A stretch of DNA of 32,206 bases from Fennellomyces sp. T-0311 (lineage: Eukaryota; Mucoromycota; Mucoromycetes; Mucorales; Lichtheimiaceae), in NCBI GenBank assembly GCA_025266875.1, contig JALLLT010000111.1, positions 1 through 32,206 on the forward strand. The letters run 5' to 3'. Below the pieces are notes generated by a model, which did no database searches, was not told where the DNA came from, and saw only the letters and a program-made list of their open reading frames with translations. Positions 9,180-18,840 of this stretch are shown piece by piece. Within the stretch, counting starts at the first letter, position 1. Every line of letters starts with the position of its first letter. A program made the translations under genes and the position numbers.

Positions 9180-11327
9180 ATGCCACGCCCCAGTAAGCGT
9201 CGTTCAGCAGCAAAAGACAGACAGAACAGAAAAACTGGTCGCTATGTTAAAAAAGAAGAAAGCATATCAGACGATGACACTGTCATGCCGGTTGAGATCG
9301 TTCCAAATGACTGGGAATTGCTGGATTTGACAGACGATCAGGTGCAACAGGCAGCAGTACTTCCTGTTGTCTGGACTGAGAACGCGGGAAGTAACTTGCG
9401 CAGTGTATACACTAGAGACTTGGATGTCACCAGGTGGAGGAGGAAGAAAGAAAGCGAAGCAGCAGCTAGCATGTCAAACAAGTTGACGACCTACGGCTTC
9501 ACTAGCAGCCAAAAAGAACCCGACAATGCAAAGGCTTTACGGGCGAAAGAAAAGTCACAGAAACAGGCTGCTAAAGAAGAGGAGCACAGAGCGATACTAG
9601 ATGCGTACAACGAACTGACAGTTCTTGTTAAACAAAGCGCAAGTGCACAGAGCTCGTTTAATCAAACCAGCACATACCAAATGTGCAGAGTCAAGGCCGT
9701 ATACAAATATTTTGAGTATCGATTGCAAAGCAAGCGCAAGATTGAAGCCTCAGAATTGGCCGCTGCTAGTATCTGGATCGAACCTTCTGTGGATTACAGA
9801 CCAAAAGCTATCAGATGCTGGGCGCAAAACTTTCTTGTTGATGGCTATCTATCAGAACACCAGCAAGGAACGCATAGCAAACGCGAATCAATCTTGAGCG
9901 ACGAGGACATAGAAGAAAATATTAAAAGCTGGATCAAGGATCAGAAGCCCGAGAAGCGTACCCTTCCAGAGCTCATGAAATATGTAAACGAAACGGCTAT
10001 CCCTGAAGTACTTGGCGTTCCTGGGTCTATCGGACAAACCACTTTATGGCGATTCATGCATGAATGGGGCTTTAAATTTCGAAAGGCCAGCAAGGATATT
10101 TACTACGATGGGCACGAAAGGGATGACGTGGTCGCATATCGTCAGTCATGGGCTAAACGGATGGTAGACTACCAGAAGCGCATGGAGAAGTACAATGTAG
10201 ATTGCGTCGAGAATGTAATTCAGCCATCACTATCACCTGCCGAAAAGAAGCTTGTATTGGTAACGCATGACGAATCTACGTTTTACGCGAATGACGGCAA
10301 GCAGCAGATATGGCTGGCTGAAGGAGAAACCATTTTACGCAAAAAAAGCCCAGGACAATCGATTATGGTGTCCGAGTTCCAATGCGCTTGTCATGGTACA
10401 ATGCGTATAAACGCATGGACGTCACGTACATACATTAAGGCTGGCGTGAACAGAGACGGCTATTGGACTAGCAAGGATATGCTGAGGCAGCTTAAGGAGG
10501 ACGCTATACCTCTTTTCGATAGACTGCATCCTAACTGCCAAGCCATCTTTATATTTGATCAAAGCAGCAACCACAATGCTCTTCCACATAATGCACTTGT
10601 TGCCCGAACTATGTCCAAGGGAGCGAAGCGGTGTGGCATTGTTAATGATGAACACGATCCTGGAGCCCACGATTATCGCATGGGAAGATACTACTCCAAG
10701 ACGCGTAATGAATACGTTGATCAAGATATGTACGAGCATGTGCAAGAGAATATCGTCAAGCGCAAGCGAGGCGTTACGATTGTGACAGCTGACAAGCAAG
10801 CAGTCTGCCAGTTTAAAGGCATTGAAAAAATCTTACAAGAGCGCGGTTTATGGCTGACTGGAGATCCATACCGAGCAGGTAAACCTTGGAGAGTTAACTG
10901 TAAGGAGGCTGAAGCTTCGGACAGTAGATGCTGCGCCAGGCACTATCTTGCATCACAACCTGACTTTCAACAACAGCGAAGCGCACTTTGTGAAGCAGTA
11001 GAAGACGCAGGCCATATATTTGAACTATTCCCCAAGTTCCACTGTGAGTGTAATTGGATTGAACGGTACTGGGGAGCTACAAAAAGAGAGGCGAGAATCA
11101 ACTGTGATTATACGTTCAAAGCCCTCGAAAGCAACCTTCCACTTTTCCTTGACAAGTTCTCACCACAAGATGAGACACCTGCAATGATACGCTGCTTTTA
11201 TAACAGGGCTTGGCGTATTATTGAAGCATATGCAGAGGAACACCCAACAGATATTGCTCTTAAAATAGTTGAAGAGTTCTCATCTCGTCATTACCCTTCT
11301 CATCGCAGAATTGGTTGTCATAACTAA
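9180..11327 (+). CDS. Large fungal DDE transposase (element 1)
   Basis: An intact single-exon frame of 715 codons. The start at 9180 (MPRPSKRRSAAK) is preferred over an upstream in-frame ATG at 9132 because the sister protein in element 2 also starts MPRSKRSKAA, a basic, NLS-like N-terminus. The C-terminal half has the DDE core: LVTHDESTFY (D364), IFIFDQSSNH (D460), and CNWIERYWGA (E628), preceded by FPKFHCE. The core is followed by a short helix-rich end and SSRHYPSHRR. A Cys-rich insert (CARHYLASQPDF region) sits between the second and third acidic residues. HTH-like segments are expected between residues 150 and 320 (EDIEENIKSW, GQTTLWRFMHEWG). It should cut and join its own TIRs in the nucleus using metal-bound DDE residues. 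All three acidic residues are present and the frame has no breaks, so it may be active. Confidence 0.9.
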   Translation: MPRPSKRRSAAKDRQNRKTGRYVKKEESISDDDTVMPVEIVPNDWELLDLTDDQVQQAAVLPVVWTENAGSNLRSVYTRDLDVTRWRRKKESEAAASMSNKLTTYGFTSSQKEPDNAKALRAKEKSQKQAAKEEEHRAILDAYNELTVLVKQSASAQSSFNQTSTYQMCRVKAVYKYFEYRLQSKRKIEASELAAASIWIEPSVDYRPKAIRCWAQNFLVDGYLSEHQQGTHSKRESILSDEDIEENIKSWIKDQKPEKRTLPELMKYVNETAIPEVLGVPGSIGQTTLWRFMHEWGFKFRKASKDIYYDGHERDDVVAYRQSWAKRMVDYQKRMEKYNVDCVENVIQPSLSPAEKKLVLVTHDESTFYANDGKQQIWLAEGETILRKKSPGQSIMVSEFQCACHGTMRINAWTSRTYIKAGVNRDGYWTSKDMLRQLKEDAIPLFDRLHPNCQAIFIFDQSSNHNALPHNALVARTMSKGAKRCGIVNDEHDPGAHDYRMGRYYSKTRNEYVDQDMYEHVQENIVKRKRGVTIVTADKQAVCQFKGIEKILQERGLWLTGDPYRAGKPWRVNCKEAEASDSRCCARHYLASQPDFQQQRSALCEAVEDAGHIFELFPKFHCECNWIERYWGATKREARINCDYTFKALESNLPLFLDKFSPQDETPAMIRCFYNRAWRIIEAYAEEHPTDIALKIVEEFSSRHYPSHRRIGCHN

Positions 11328-11393
11328 TGCCAGCTTATCATACTGTATGCCATATATAGAAGCGGAGTTGAATTCAAGAAATTGAAAGAAATT

Positions 11394-11425
11394 AAAGTTT
11401 TGGCGAGTCTAGATGAAATGCACCA
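11394..11425 (-). repeat. Right terminal inverted repeat of DDE element 1
   Basis: Read from outside it begins TGGTGCATTTCATCTAGACT, the partner of 8824-8855. It is followed by TA at 11426-11427. Confidence 0.9.
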
Positions 11426-11427
11426 TA

Positions 11428-11902
11428 CGGGATGTGAGTGTGGGCTCTGCCTGTGAGTATCCCTTTAGAAGTACTGTTCATCTGTATTTCTTTATCGGTT
11501 GTATTAACCATTAGTTTGTTGTAAATCTTGTGGATCTCTTTTAGATTGTAAAGCATAATTGTATTTGATTTTCGTTTCTGCTTTTCACTTCTACCCTTTT
11601 CTATAAGGACGTATTTATAAGGAACACGTCTCAGTTTCGTGTCCAGAGATAGCATAGTTGTTGGTTCGCATTACCCTCTATTCTTGACTCACATGGCAGG
11701 CTTTCACTACTTTAGTTCTGTCCCAGACAAATATATTGTCCCGATAGTTTAGCGTAGCCCAAGTGTTAAAATGTTACAATTCAAACACAGCGCTGCCATT
11801 TGTGTAACAAAAATGGTAGATACGTTACACAAAACCTCTGGATAGCCCAATGATACATCTGCTTTTCATTTTCCATTTACTGTCACTATGGCACAGAGAA
11901 AA
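11428..11902. other. No gene seen
   Basis: About 475 bases of AT-rich sequence between DDE element 1 and a decayed relative. Similarity to the transposase family starts only near 11903. An open frame on the minus strand here (11392-11655) has no recognisable protein character and overlaps the element's TIR. Confidence 0.35.
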
Positions 11903-12215
11903 GGCTGATGGGCCTGACTTCAAAGCTCAAAAGTCTGCTCTTCTGAAACTAGTGGTAAAATCTCATCATAAGTTTGAGCTCTATCCCAAAAATTTATTAT
12001 GAAATGAATTCAATAACACGTTTCTGGGGAAGAGCAAAAAGAGGAGCCCGCATGCAGTATAATTGTTCCTTTTAAGTTGCTATAACGCCACCTGCTATCA
12101 AATCCTAGACTCAGTCCTATTGCCAATGTTTCGGTGCTTCATGTTGAAGGCTTGGACATACATTAAGTTCTATGTAGAATGAACAATAGTTGGGCCTGAG
12201 CATGATTAGTTCTTG
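11903..12215 (+). pseudogene. Relic of a DDE transposase C-terminus
   Basis: Three short frames together match the end of the transposases at 9180 and 25981. ADGPDFKAQKSALLKLVV and KFELYPK equal the QPDF...GHIF(E/D)L(F/Y)PK block. FYYEMNSITRFWGRAKRGAR is the catalytic-Glu region (the intact form is FHCE-N-IERYWGA). LDSVLLPMF, FMLKAWTYIKFYVE equals the C-terminal RRFY-K-WRYI region. Frames shift between blocks, and the catalytic Glu position reads Thr (SITRFW). Only the C-terminal third is left. This is a third, old copy of the family in the window. Confidence 0.75.
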
Positions 12216-12421
12216 GAAAAATTACAGAAGCAATATATATCTCACCTTAGGACTGGCCACAATGAATAGTCTAACCATATATAGATTCAGTGTTTCAATT
12301 CGAAAATTTGTTACAATTTGAAATTTTGCCAGTTTAAGATTGGTTGCACCATATCCGCAGTCAGATATATCGAAATACAATATAAGCAGAAAATTGCACA
12401 TCCCAATTTTGGAAGTGCAAA

Positions 12422-12459
12422 GTGCAAAAAGTGGGGGTGCAAAAAGCAGGGTTCCACTG
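12422..12459 (-). repeat. Orphan terminal repeat, possibly of the DDE relic
   Basis: Read from the right, the sequence begins CAGTGGAACCCTGC and is flanked by TA at 12460-12461, with internal GTGCAAAAAG repeats. It looks like the outer end of a Tc1/mariner- or pogo-type element. No partner end was found to the left, where DDE element 1 and decay may have removed it. Confidence 0.4.
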
Positions 12460-12461
12460 TA

Positions 12462-13139
12462 CGATATACAGCAGAATGCCTTTGAGGAAACAGACTGCAT
12501 CAACAATCAGCGACAGTTCTTGATGACGAAGTAAGTAGTGCATAAATATTTATATTTTTTATTTTAATTATATATCTTTATTTTAAGCATGATGCCCCCA
12601 CAACCCTATGACTTTGAGAAGTAGTCTTCTGAATGGGAAGCTTTGAAAAAGGGTGCCATACAGTATTTAATTTTGGAAAATGCTTTTCCTACCATGGCAG
12701 CAACTGGTCAGGCATGCAAGAAGCAGGTCCAGAAGATCTTGGGGAGCAAGTTCGATGCAACAAGAACATTGCACCCCAGATTCATCGATGATGTATGTGG
12801 TAATCAAGGCTCACGATTTATGACGTAACTGTAGAAATGTATTTGTAGTACGCTGCAATGATCGGAAAGCAACGAACGCAGCTTCATAGTGCTGTGGGTA
12901 CCGGGCTGCTCAAATATGATTTCAATGGTGCCCGATTTCCTTCACATGTACAATCACAAGTTGACAAGTATGAGTATCTTGTACAATATCACAGGTAATA
13001 TGCTGATAGACTACTTTCTGTATCTGTATGAGAAACTCATCATATTATTTTACTTGTTTCTAGATATGCTCACGAAGGCTACTCCTCTGATGGTGAGTTT
13101 CGCTGGTCTCAATGCATTAGAGAGTTTAAGGCGTTCTGA
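12462..13139 (+). pseudogene. Remnant of a spliced gene of unknown function
   Basis: Exons about 12466-12530, 12588-12792, 12849-12994 and 13064-13139 join in phase through introns of 57, 56 and 69 nt, all GTAAGT/GTATGT/GTAATA to AG. The joined frame includes EETDCINNQRQFLMT, EWEALKKGAIQYLILENAFP, TLHPRFIDD, YAAMIGKQRTQLHSAVGTGL and ending QCIREFKAF. One in-frame TAG (12622-12624) breaks it, and the 5' part is missing at the orphan TIR. I do not recognise the family. The four phase-compatible exons make a real former gene likely: a host gene, or part of an element, truncated by transposon insertions to its left. Confidence 0.55.
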
Positions 13140-13386
13140 AAAATCCATTTTTCAGAATGTGTAAAAGGAAATTTGTGTTACATAATTCAAAAAGAGATTG
13201 TACTGTATTTCTCGTTTGACTTTGGACAGATTTGGGGGGATTATGGAAGATAAAAATAGATATATGGAATAATTGTGGGGGATTAGAAACCTCTGCTGTC
13301 GTACAATGGAAGGGCTACGGATCTATATGGACATACTCTGGGTGTTTGTGAAAAATTGTGCTCTGTTTTAGGGAAATGTACGACGC
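13140..13386. other. No gene seen
   Basis: Short AT-rich spacer between the gene remnant and the solo LTR. No frame or repeat stands out. Confidence 0.4.
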
Positions 13387-13391
13387 CGCTT
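13387..13391. repeat. 5-bp target duplication, left copy
   Basis: CGCTT directly before the LTR start TGTTGTATCC. An identical CGCTT sits at 21495-21499 directly after the LTR end CTTATCTCA. Confidence 0.75.
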
Positions 13392-13641
13392 TGTTGTATC
13401 CAACATGAACATAACCACTGATCAGTATCTCAGAACAGTTATCTCTCACTTTCCTTTTTGGTAAAACTCACTCATGCAGACATATCTTCCATATCCGGCA
13501 TATTGTCATAGACGTTATCATGAACGCGTGTCAACAGCTATCACTTAGCTTATCGTTATCCGTTATGGACCAGCTCCATAACGATAGACATCACTCGTTT
13601 CTCAATAACACCCCAACATGACATACATAATGGATATACAG
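13392..13641 (+). mobile_element. Solo LTR, left part (interrupted)
   Basis: It starts with TG at 13392 and is cut at 13641 by the Plavaka-like element B. The rest continues at 21330. Together the two parts make an LTR of about 415 bp bounded by TG...CA and a perfect 5-bp duplication, with no internal retrotransposon region. It is therefore a solo LTR left by recombination. Confidence 0.8.
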
Positions 13642-13660
13642 CACTACGAAAAAGGAGAAG

Positions 13661-13795
13661 TTTCAGCAAGGTTTCAGCTGCTGAAAGCTTGCTGAAAGCT
13701 CAATCTTTTAGTTAAATGTCAGCTGGCTGAAAGCTATTGCTGAAAGCTCAGTTTTCAGCTATCTATCAGCACAATTTCAGCTGGCTGAAAACATA
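13661..13795. repeat. Left subterminal repeat cluster of element B
   Basis: About nine copies of TTTCAGC or its complement GCTGAAA in both orientations within 135 bases, mirrored at the right end. In CACTA elements such clusters bind an element-encoded protein that brings the ends together. By analogy, the accessory proteins here are candidates. Confidence 0.85.
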
Positions 13796-14588
13796 TTCTT
13801 AAAAAAGACCCTTTATGGTACACAAATTTACTTTTTGGCGTTGATTTCGTCCCCAAAGTTACTTAAACTACAATAGTCTGGTAGTAGGTTCCAAAGCCTC
13901 ACAGTAGTGTAACATGTATTGTTACATCTGCTCCTTGCAATCCCAATGCCCCGCTACGTATTACCTTCCCTCACTCCCTTGCGCAAAAGGCCAAAGTCCA
14001 TTGTTTCAACGATAATACATGCGCGTACTTGGTATGCATTCTGGATTTCAATATTCAATCATGCAACCTTTTTCACACGTTAGCGAGCTATATTTATATA
14101 TCTATAAGGACATACAGAGCTGAAGCAATGATAAATAAAGTATGAACGCGTGTATTTATGGTACTCTACATAGCTCCCGGGTCCAAAAAGTGGTTACTGC
14201 CGAATTTGATTGTTGATACAAAAGAACAGTTGTCTGTGTCACGGAGGAGCTGAGATATATTTTTAAAAAGTAGCAAACAGGAGTGGTACAAGAGGTGTTC
14301 CCTTCACTTTTAATCTGCTATGATCTGAGAAATCGCAGTTGCAAATCACTGGCAAGCGCTTTGTGATGACCTAGCAATGTCGCAAAAGATATCGAAGTAA
14401 GGAATTCCCTGTTAAATCGCTTTTGAAATCCTCGCTTTAATGTTCTTCACTATGACAAATTACAGATGCACACGATCTGTACGACTTCTTTCTTTAGTGA
14501 ATTGAAAACAGACAAGTAAGGCTACTATTTGATCTCAGTATTTAAGTCATGTAGAAACCTCGTTGTGCTTCTTATTACCTTCCACGAT
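13796..14588. other. 5' region of element B, no clear gene
   Basis: About 790 bases with AT-rich runs. A possible upstream exon for the next gene can be read at 14466-14515 (MHTICTTSFFSELKTDK), followed by a GTAAGG...GTAG intron of 39 nt that joins in frame, but the downstream ATG at 14589 is a simpler start. Otherwise nothing is recognised. Confidence 0.35.
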
Positions 14589-15577
14589 ATGAGTACCAAT
14601 AGTGATTACGACAAAACACACAGCACTCCGGAAACCACAGAGAGTACTTACAGTCAACTCGTGTATCGCATTGACAAGTGCGCTAACTCTAGTCGTCATA
14701 TAGCTTGCTCGATGAAATTTCGGATGTTGAGCGGGAGTTATACACTCCTGGTGACAGCTGGACCGTCGTAACTGATGCCAAGCATCAATTGGAATTGTTT
14801 GAAAAGCGAGTAAAACAGGAACGCCGTAGACTGTAAGTATAAACTTATCAGTGGAGTACTTTTTATTAGCAAGCTAATTATCAACCACATATCAGTGTGC
14901 AGGCAGCATTACAGGAGTACAGCGGCTCGCAATACGTCTTCGCGAGATTCTATCGCGGTGCGTACGAAGATGATCCCGCCCTGAATACGGTACTTGAAAG
15001 AAGATGGTATGATATCTTTAATTTTTATTACAAACCTGCTAAAATAAATGATGCTAGGCGGGAAAACAGGGATATAATTCTGGTGATGCAGTTAAACGGC
15101 GAGCTGGGGATTGGCGGCTATGGGTACCCCATGAACCATGATCAGCGTGCAGAGGAAGTGTTTGGACCTGAACCTGACGATGATGACGGTACCTTGTATG
15201 GCAGGAGGATTGCGTTGGAGGATGTGACATCTGTAGCTGACGGTGCGATCATCCATGACGATGTGTCTGTTGGTGTGAATGTGCCGGATGCTGGGATTGT
15301 CACCAGGTCAGCTGCTGCCTTTGAGGGAAGTTTGGCTCATCCTCCTCCAGTGAATCTAACTGATTCTTCGGTTACGCATTCCGAAAGCCCTGACACGCTT
15401 GTAGCACCCTTGCCCAGTTGTTTGTCCGTTGATGGAGTGGATACTTTGGTCGCTGAAGAGAGTCGTCCATCGGCTGTTCCATCAGAAACCAAAGTAATCA
15501 ACATTGACTCAAGTGATGACGAGTTAGAGTTTCCTCGTATAAAGCGAATCAAATATAGACGTCGCACAGACCACTAA
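14589..15577 (+). CDS. Acidic protein of element B, unknown function
   Basis: Proposed exons are 14589-14660, 14693-14832 and 14896-15577 (297 codons). The second intron (63 nt, GTAAGT...CAG) is convincing. The first would be only 32 nt (GTGTAT...CTAACTCTAG), so a frameshift or a different start cannot be excluded. After splicing the protein reads LLDEISDVERELYTPGDSW, then a charged helix (ELFEKRVKQERRRLVQAALQ), a core region with ERRWYDIFNFYYKP, a long acidic middle and, near the C-terminus, KVINIDSSDDELEF followed by basic RIKRIKYRRR. The first of these resembles a SUMO-interacting motif and the second a nuclear localisation signal. It ends 90 bases before the transposase start, with AATAAA at about 15588. 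The family is not recognised. A nuclear helper of transposition or a host-interaction factor is an inference. Confidence 0.6.
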
Positions 15578-15667
15578 AAGAGCTGCAATAAATGTCTTTT
15601 GTGTACGAACTTTTTTCTATTACCTCTTCTTTACTACCGGTACACTTTATCAGCTTTTAAATCCAAG

Positions 15668-18600
15668 ATGTCTTTGTACGAAGTTTGCAATTGCAGCCAG
15701 TGCGGTGGTAAATTGTCGCAAACAAAGCGCACCATCGCAAACCATATAGGAAAGAGACCAAGTGCGCAACTTGACGACCTGATGGCTGGTATAGTATAGC
15801 GTAAAAGTGTAGAAAACAGAGCCAACATGCCTTATTATATCTAGAAGCGTATCCAACGTCATCTGCTGTTACTGCTGAGGGTTTTGCCGTGGAAGCGAAC
15901 AGCCCCATCAATGAGCACGGATCTTCAAACGAGGATAACAGCACTTTGGAGCCAATGGATACCGACGACGGTTCGCGGATTATGACTTCTATATATGAAA
16001 GGCTTATCAGATTTAAGTAGATCAACAACCTGATTACGTTGATTACAACTCCCCTTCGCCTCAGGGTCAATGTGAACTTGATGAAGAGGTGCAGGTTGAA
16101 AGTTTTTTGTCGACTCAGCAGGAGCAAGGATTGCAGACGGCAGACGAAATCGAAATGGCGATGTTCGAAGATGACGACTTGGATTTTGCAACAACGGAAC
16201 CAGTAACGCAAGAAACACTCCCGGAAGGTAAGTCAGTCTTAATGCAATTTATCCCGCTAGATTATCTGACATTTTCTTATCAGCACCAACGCCCATCCAA
16301 AACTTGCTGTGTTTCATTGCGTACTTTGTTTCGTTGTTTCACCTGCTCTCCTTGACAGACAGAGCTGCTACGACGTTGCTGCACTTCTTCAACATGATAC
16401 TGCCCTTTTTCAACATCGACGCTCGTATTCCGGTAACTCCATCGACCATCAGAAAGGAAATTGACTTCGACCAAATTTCGAGTCATATTATCCGTATTGT
16501 TGTCTGTCCTGAGTGTCATAAGCTCTATGAAATGGATCGTGATCGAATCCCAGATACTTGCGACTTCATTCGTTATCCAAACCACCCTCAGGAACGTCAT
16601 CGCCAACCTTGCGGACATCCTTTATTTAAGGATCAACAGAAGAAGCGGCCACGAAAAGAGTATTGCTACAACAGCATTCGAAAACACCTTGAGCACTTGT
16701 TTGCGCGCCAAGGCTTTGAGGAGAGTATCAATTTGTGGCGTAGACGTCAAAAGCTTACGGATACCTATTCGGATGTTTACGACGGAAGCATGTGGGAAGC
16801 GATTCGTGATCCTGACGGTGATTTCGCCAGCTACGTGGAGTTGCACGAGAAGTCTCTTCTTCTTACCCTGAATACGGATTGGTTTGGGCCCTTTGAAAAC
16901 AGCTCATATTCATGTGGTGCCATATATTTGACCATCAATAATCGTCCTCGCACGGAGCGCTTCAAGAAAGAAAATGTTATTCTTGTCGGAATCATGCCCG
17001 GACCAAAGGAGCCATCGACATACGACATTAATAACTATCTTAAGCCTCTTGTTGATGAGCTGAACATTCTATACCAAGAAGGTATACTGATCACCACTGC
17101 AACTTCACCAACCGAAAAGCAACATGTACGCGCAGCTCTTCTGATGGTCGCTTGCGATATACCTGCAGCAAGGAAAGTGTCCGGTTTCCTAGGACACATG
17201 AGTCGCCGTGCCTGTTATAAGTGCGATAGAACTTTCGAAATCGTCGATGGCAGAGTGCAGCACTCGGGTTTTACCACTGCTTATAGCCAGCCGGATATGA
17301 AGGAAAACCGTGATGCTGCCAAAAAATGGCTTACGGCAACGACCAAGTCCGGTCAAGAAGAGTTCGAGAGGGAGTCTGGTGTACGATACTCACAGCTGCA
17401 TGAGTTAGAGTATTTTGATTTGGTGGAACAGACAGTTGTTGATCCCATGCATAATTTGTTGCTTGGGACAACAAAGTACATGCTGGAACTTTGGGTCGAG
17501 CGTGGTGATATCACTGGTGAGGACTTAAGCACCATCAAGAACAAGGCCGCCGGAATCATAGTTCCACCAAACTTCGACATTTTGAAGGTGCAGAACATCT
17601 CGAGCACCGGCTTTTCGTACATGAAAGCTGCTGAATGGAAAAGTTGGTGCCTCGTCTACTCGCCGTTCTTGCTGTTTGGTTTGCTTGGAGACGCCATGTT
17701 CGCAAACTGGATGGACTTTGTCAATGCATGCCGTCTGCTATTCAAGCCATCACTTACCAAGAAAGATGTTGATGATGCCCAGGGCTGCTTGCTTAAATTC
17801 TGTGTGGAATTTGAGAAGCTCTACGGCGCTGATAAGGTCACGCCCAACATGCATATGCATATTCACGTTTGCGACACCATCCGTTCGTACGGTCCAGTTT
17901 ACGCTTTCTGGCTTTTTTCGTTTGAGCGGTATAACGGAATGCTTGGATCCATTGAAACGAATCACAAAGACTCCTTTGAGTCAACATTCATGAAGCGCTT
18001 TATTGAACATACATTATCCACCAGTTTTATCAACTCACCCAGCTCGAAAATCCTTCTCAATGGGCACCAAAGAGAGTTTTTAACAGCTGTGGTGAATACT
18101 CCGCCTTCATCAACCATCACCACCCGCTTAAACTCGGCTGATGCATTCAATATCACCGAGTTTACTCTGACATCAACGCAGATCCACCATGCAACTGGCT
18201 CTGAAGCACTCCCCCCTGACGCTATTGCTGACCGATTTCGCCCGTACGACCTTGATAGCATACCGCGCTATTACAATGCTCTCAAAGATTTCTATACTAT
18301 AACGTATTGTGATGGTGAGCCCGGTCGAATCAATGTAAATACGCATATCGACAAGTTCATGAAGCTATCTTTGCAAGGCTATCAGTACCAGTGTATTGAA
18401 GGGAGATCGATCCGCGGATCATATATCCAAGCAATTTTTGAGCAAAGCAACAGCAATGGAATATCCGCATTCCCTGGACAGGTGCAGTTCTACTTTCGCC
18501 ATAAGCAGGTGATAAATGGCAACGAAGTAACGCATTACTTCGCCTTTGTACGCTGGTACCTGATCCATAAAAGCCGCCAGAATTTCGCCAACCAAGACAT

Positions 18601-18757
18601 ATTTCTGTGGAAGGACAAATTTGAAGATATCGACTTCCATTGTATACTCCCGCTTGCAAGGATTTATTCGCCTATTGCTATTGCCAAGTATCGATCTACG
18701 GTCCGTTCACAAGCATGCATAGTCGTTATCCCCATGGCGAAAAAAACCCTCACATAA
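15668..18757 (+). CDS. Tnp2-family (Plavaka-like) transposase, intact
   Basis: Exons 15668-15788, 15845-15970, 16021-16227 and 16284-18757 join through introns of 56, 50 and 56 nt (all GT-AG, phases matching) to 976 codons including the stop. Exon 1 encodes a Cys-rich zinc finger-like N-terminus (CNCSQCGGK ... H). Exons 2-3 are acidic (MAMFEDDDLDF). The long exon carries Tnp2 hallmarks: TDWFGPFENSSYSCGAIYLT, NVILVGIMPGPKEPSTYDIN, CDIPAARKVSGFLGH with CYKC, and VDPMHNLLLGTTKYM, plus a C-terminal HYFAFVRWY block. The ATG at 15668 is chosen because the pseudogene at 367-3411 has the same exon-intron plan and Cys-rich first exon. It should excise and insert the element at 3-bp targets in the nucleus. 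No stop or frameshift is seen. Confidence 0.92.
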
Positions 18758-18840
18758 AGCTCCGAAACAAATTTGTACTTGCGCTTTTAAAAAGCCCATG
18801 CCCAAGCCCTACCACCCTACCATGCTTGTTGTTTTTATTT

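Larger units (their letters stand above)
8824..11425 (+). mobile_element. DDE transposon, element 1, complete
   Basis: This 2602-bp element has inverted ends TGGTGCATTTCA and TGAAATGCACCA, with similarity continuing to about 32 bp (about 5 mismatches, shared CGCCAA block). It is flanked by TA on both sides (8822-8823, 11426-11427). It contains one uninterrupted transposase gene. The TA duplication and short TIRs agree with the Tc1/mariner/IS630 supergroup. The first 8 terminal bases are identical to those of element 2 at 25624. Confidence 0.92.

Noticed and set aside
10422..10799. Minus-strand open frames inside the DDE transposases
   Set aside because: They are antisense shadows of long, conserved coding regions.
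16304..18757. Transposase starting at the ATG at 16304
   Set aside because: Upstream exons with matching phases and a Cys-rich first exon are present, as in element A, so the true start is taken as 15668.
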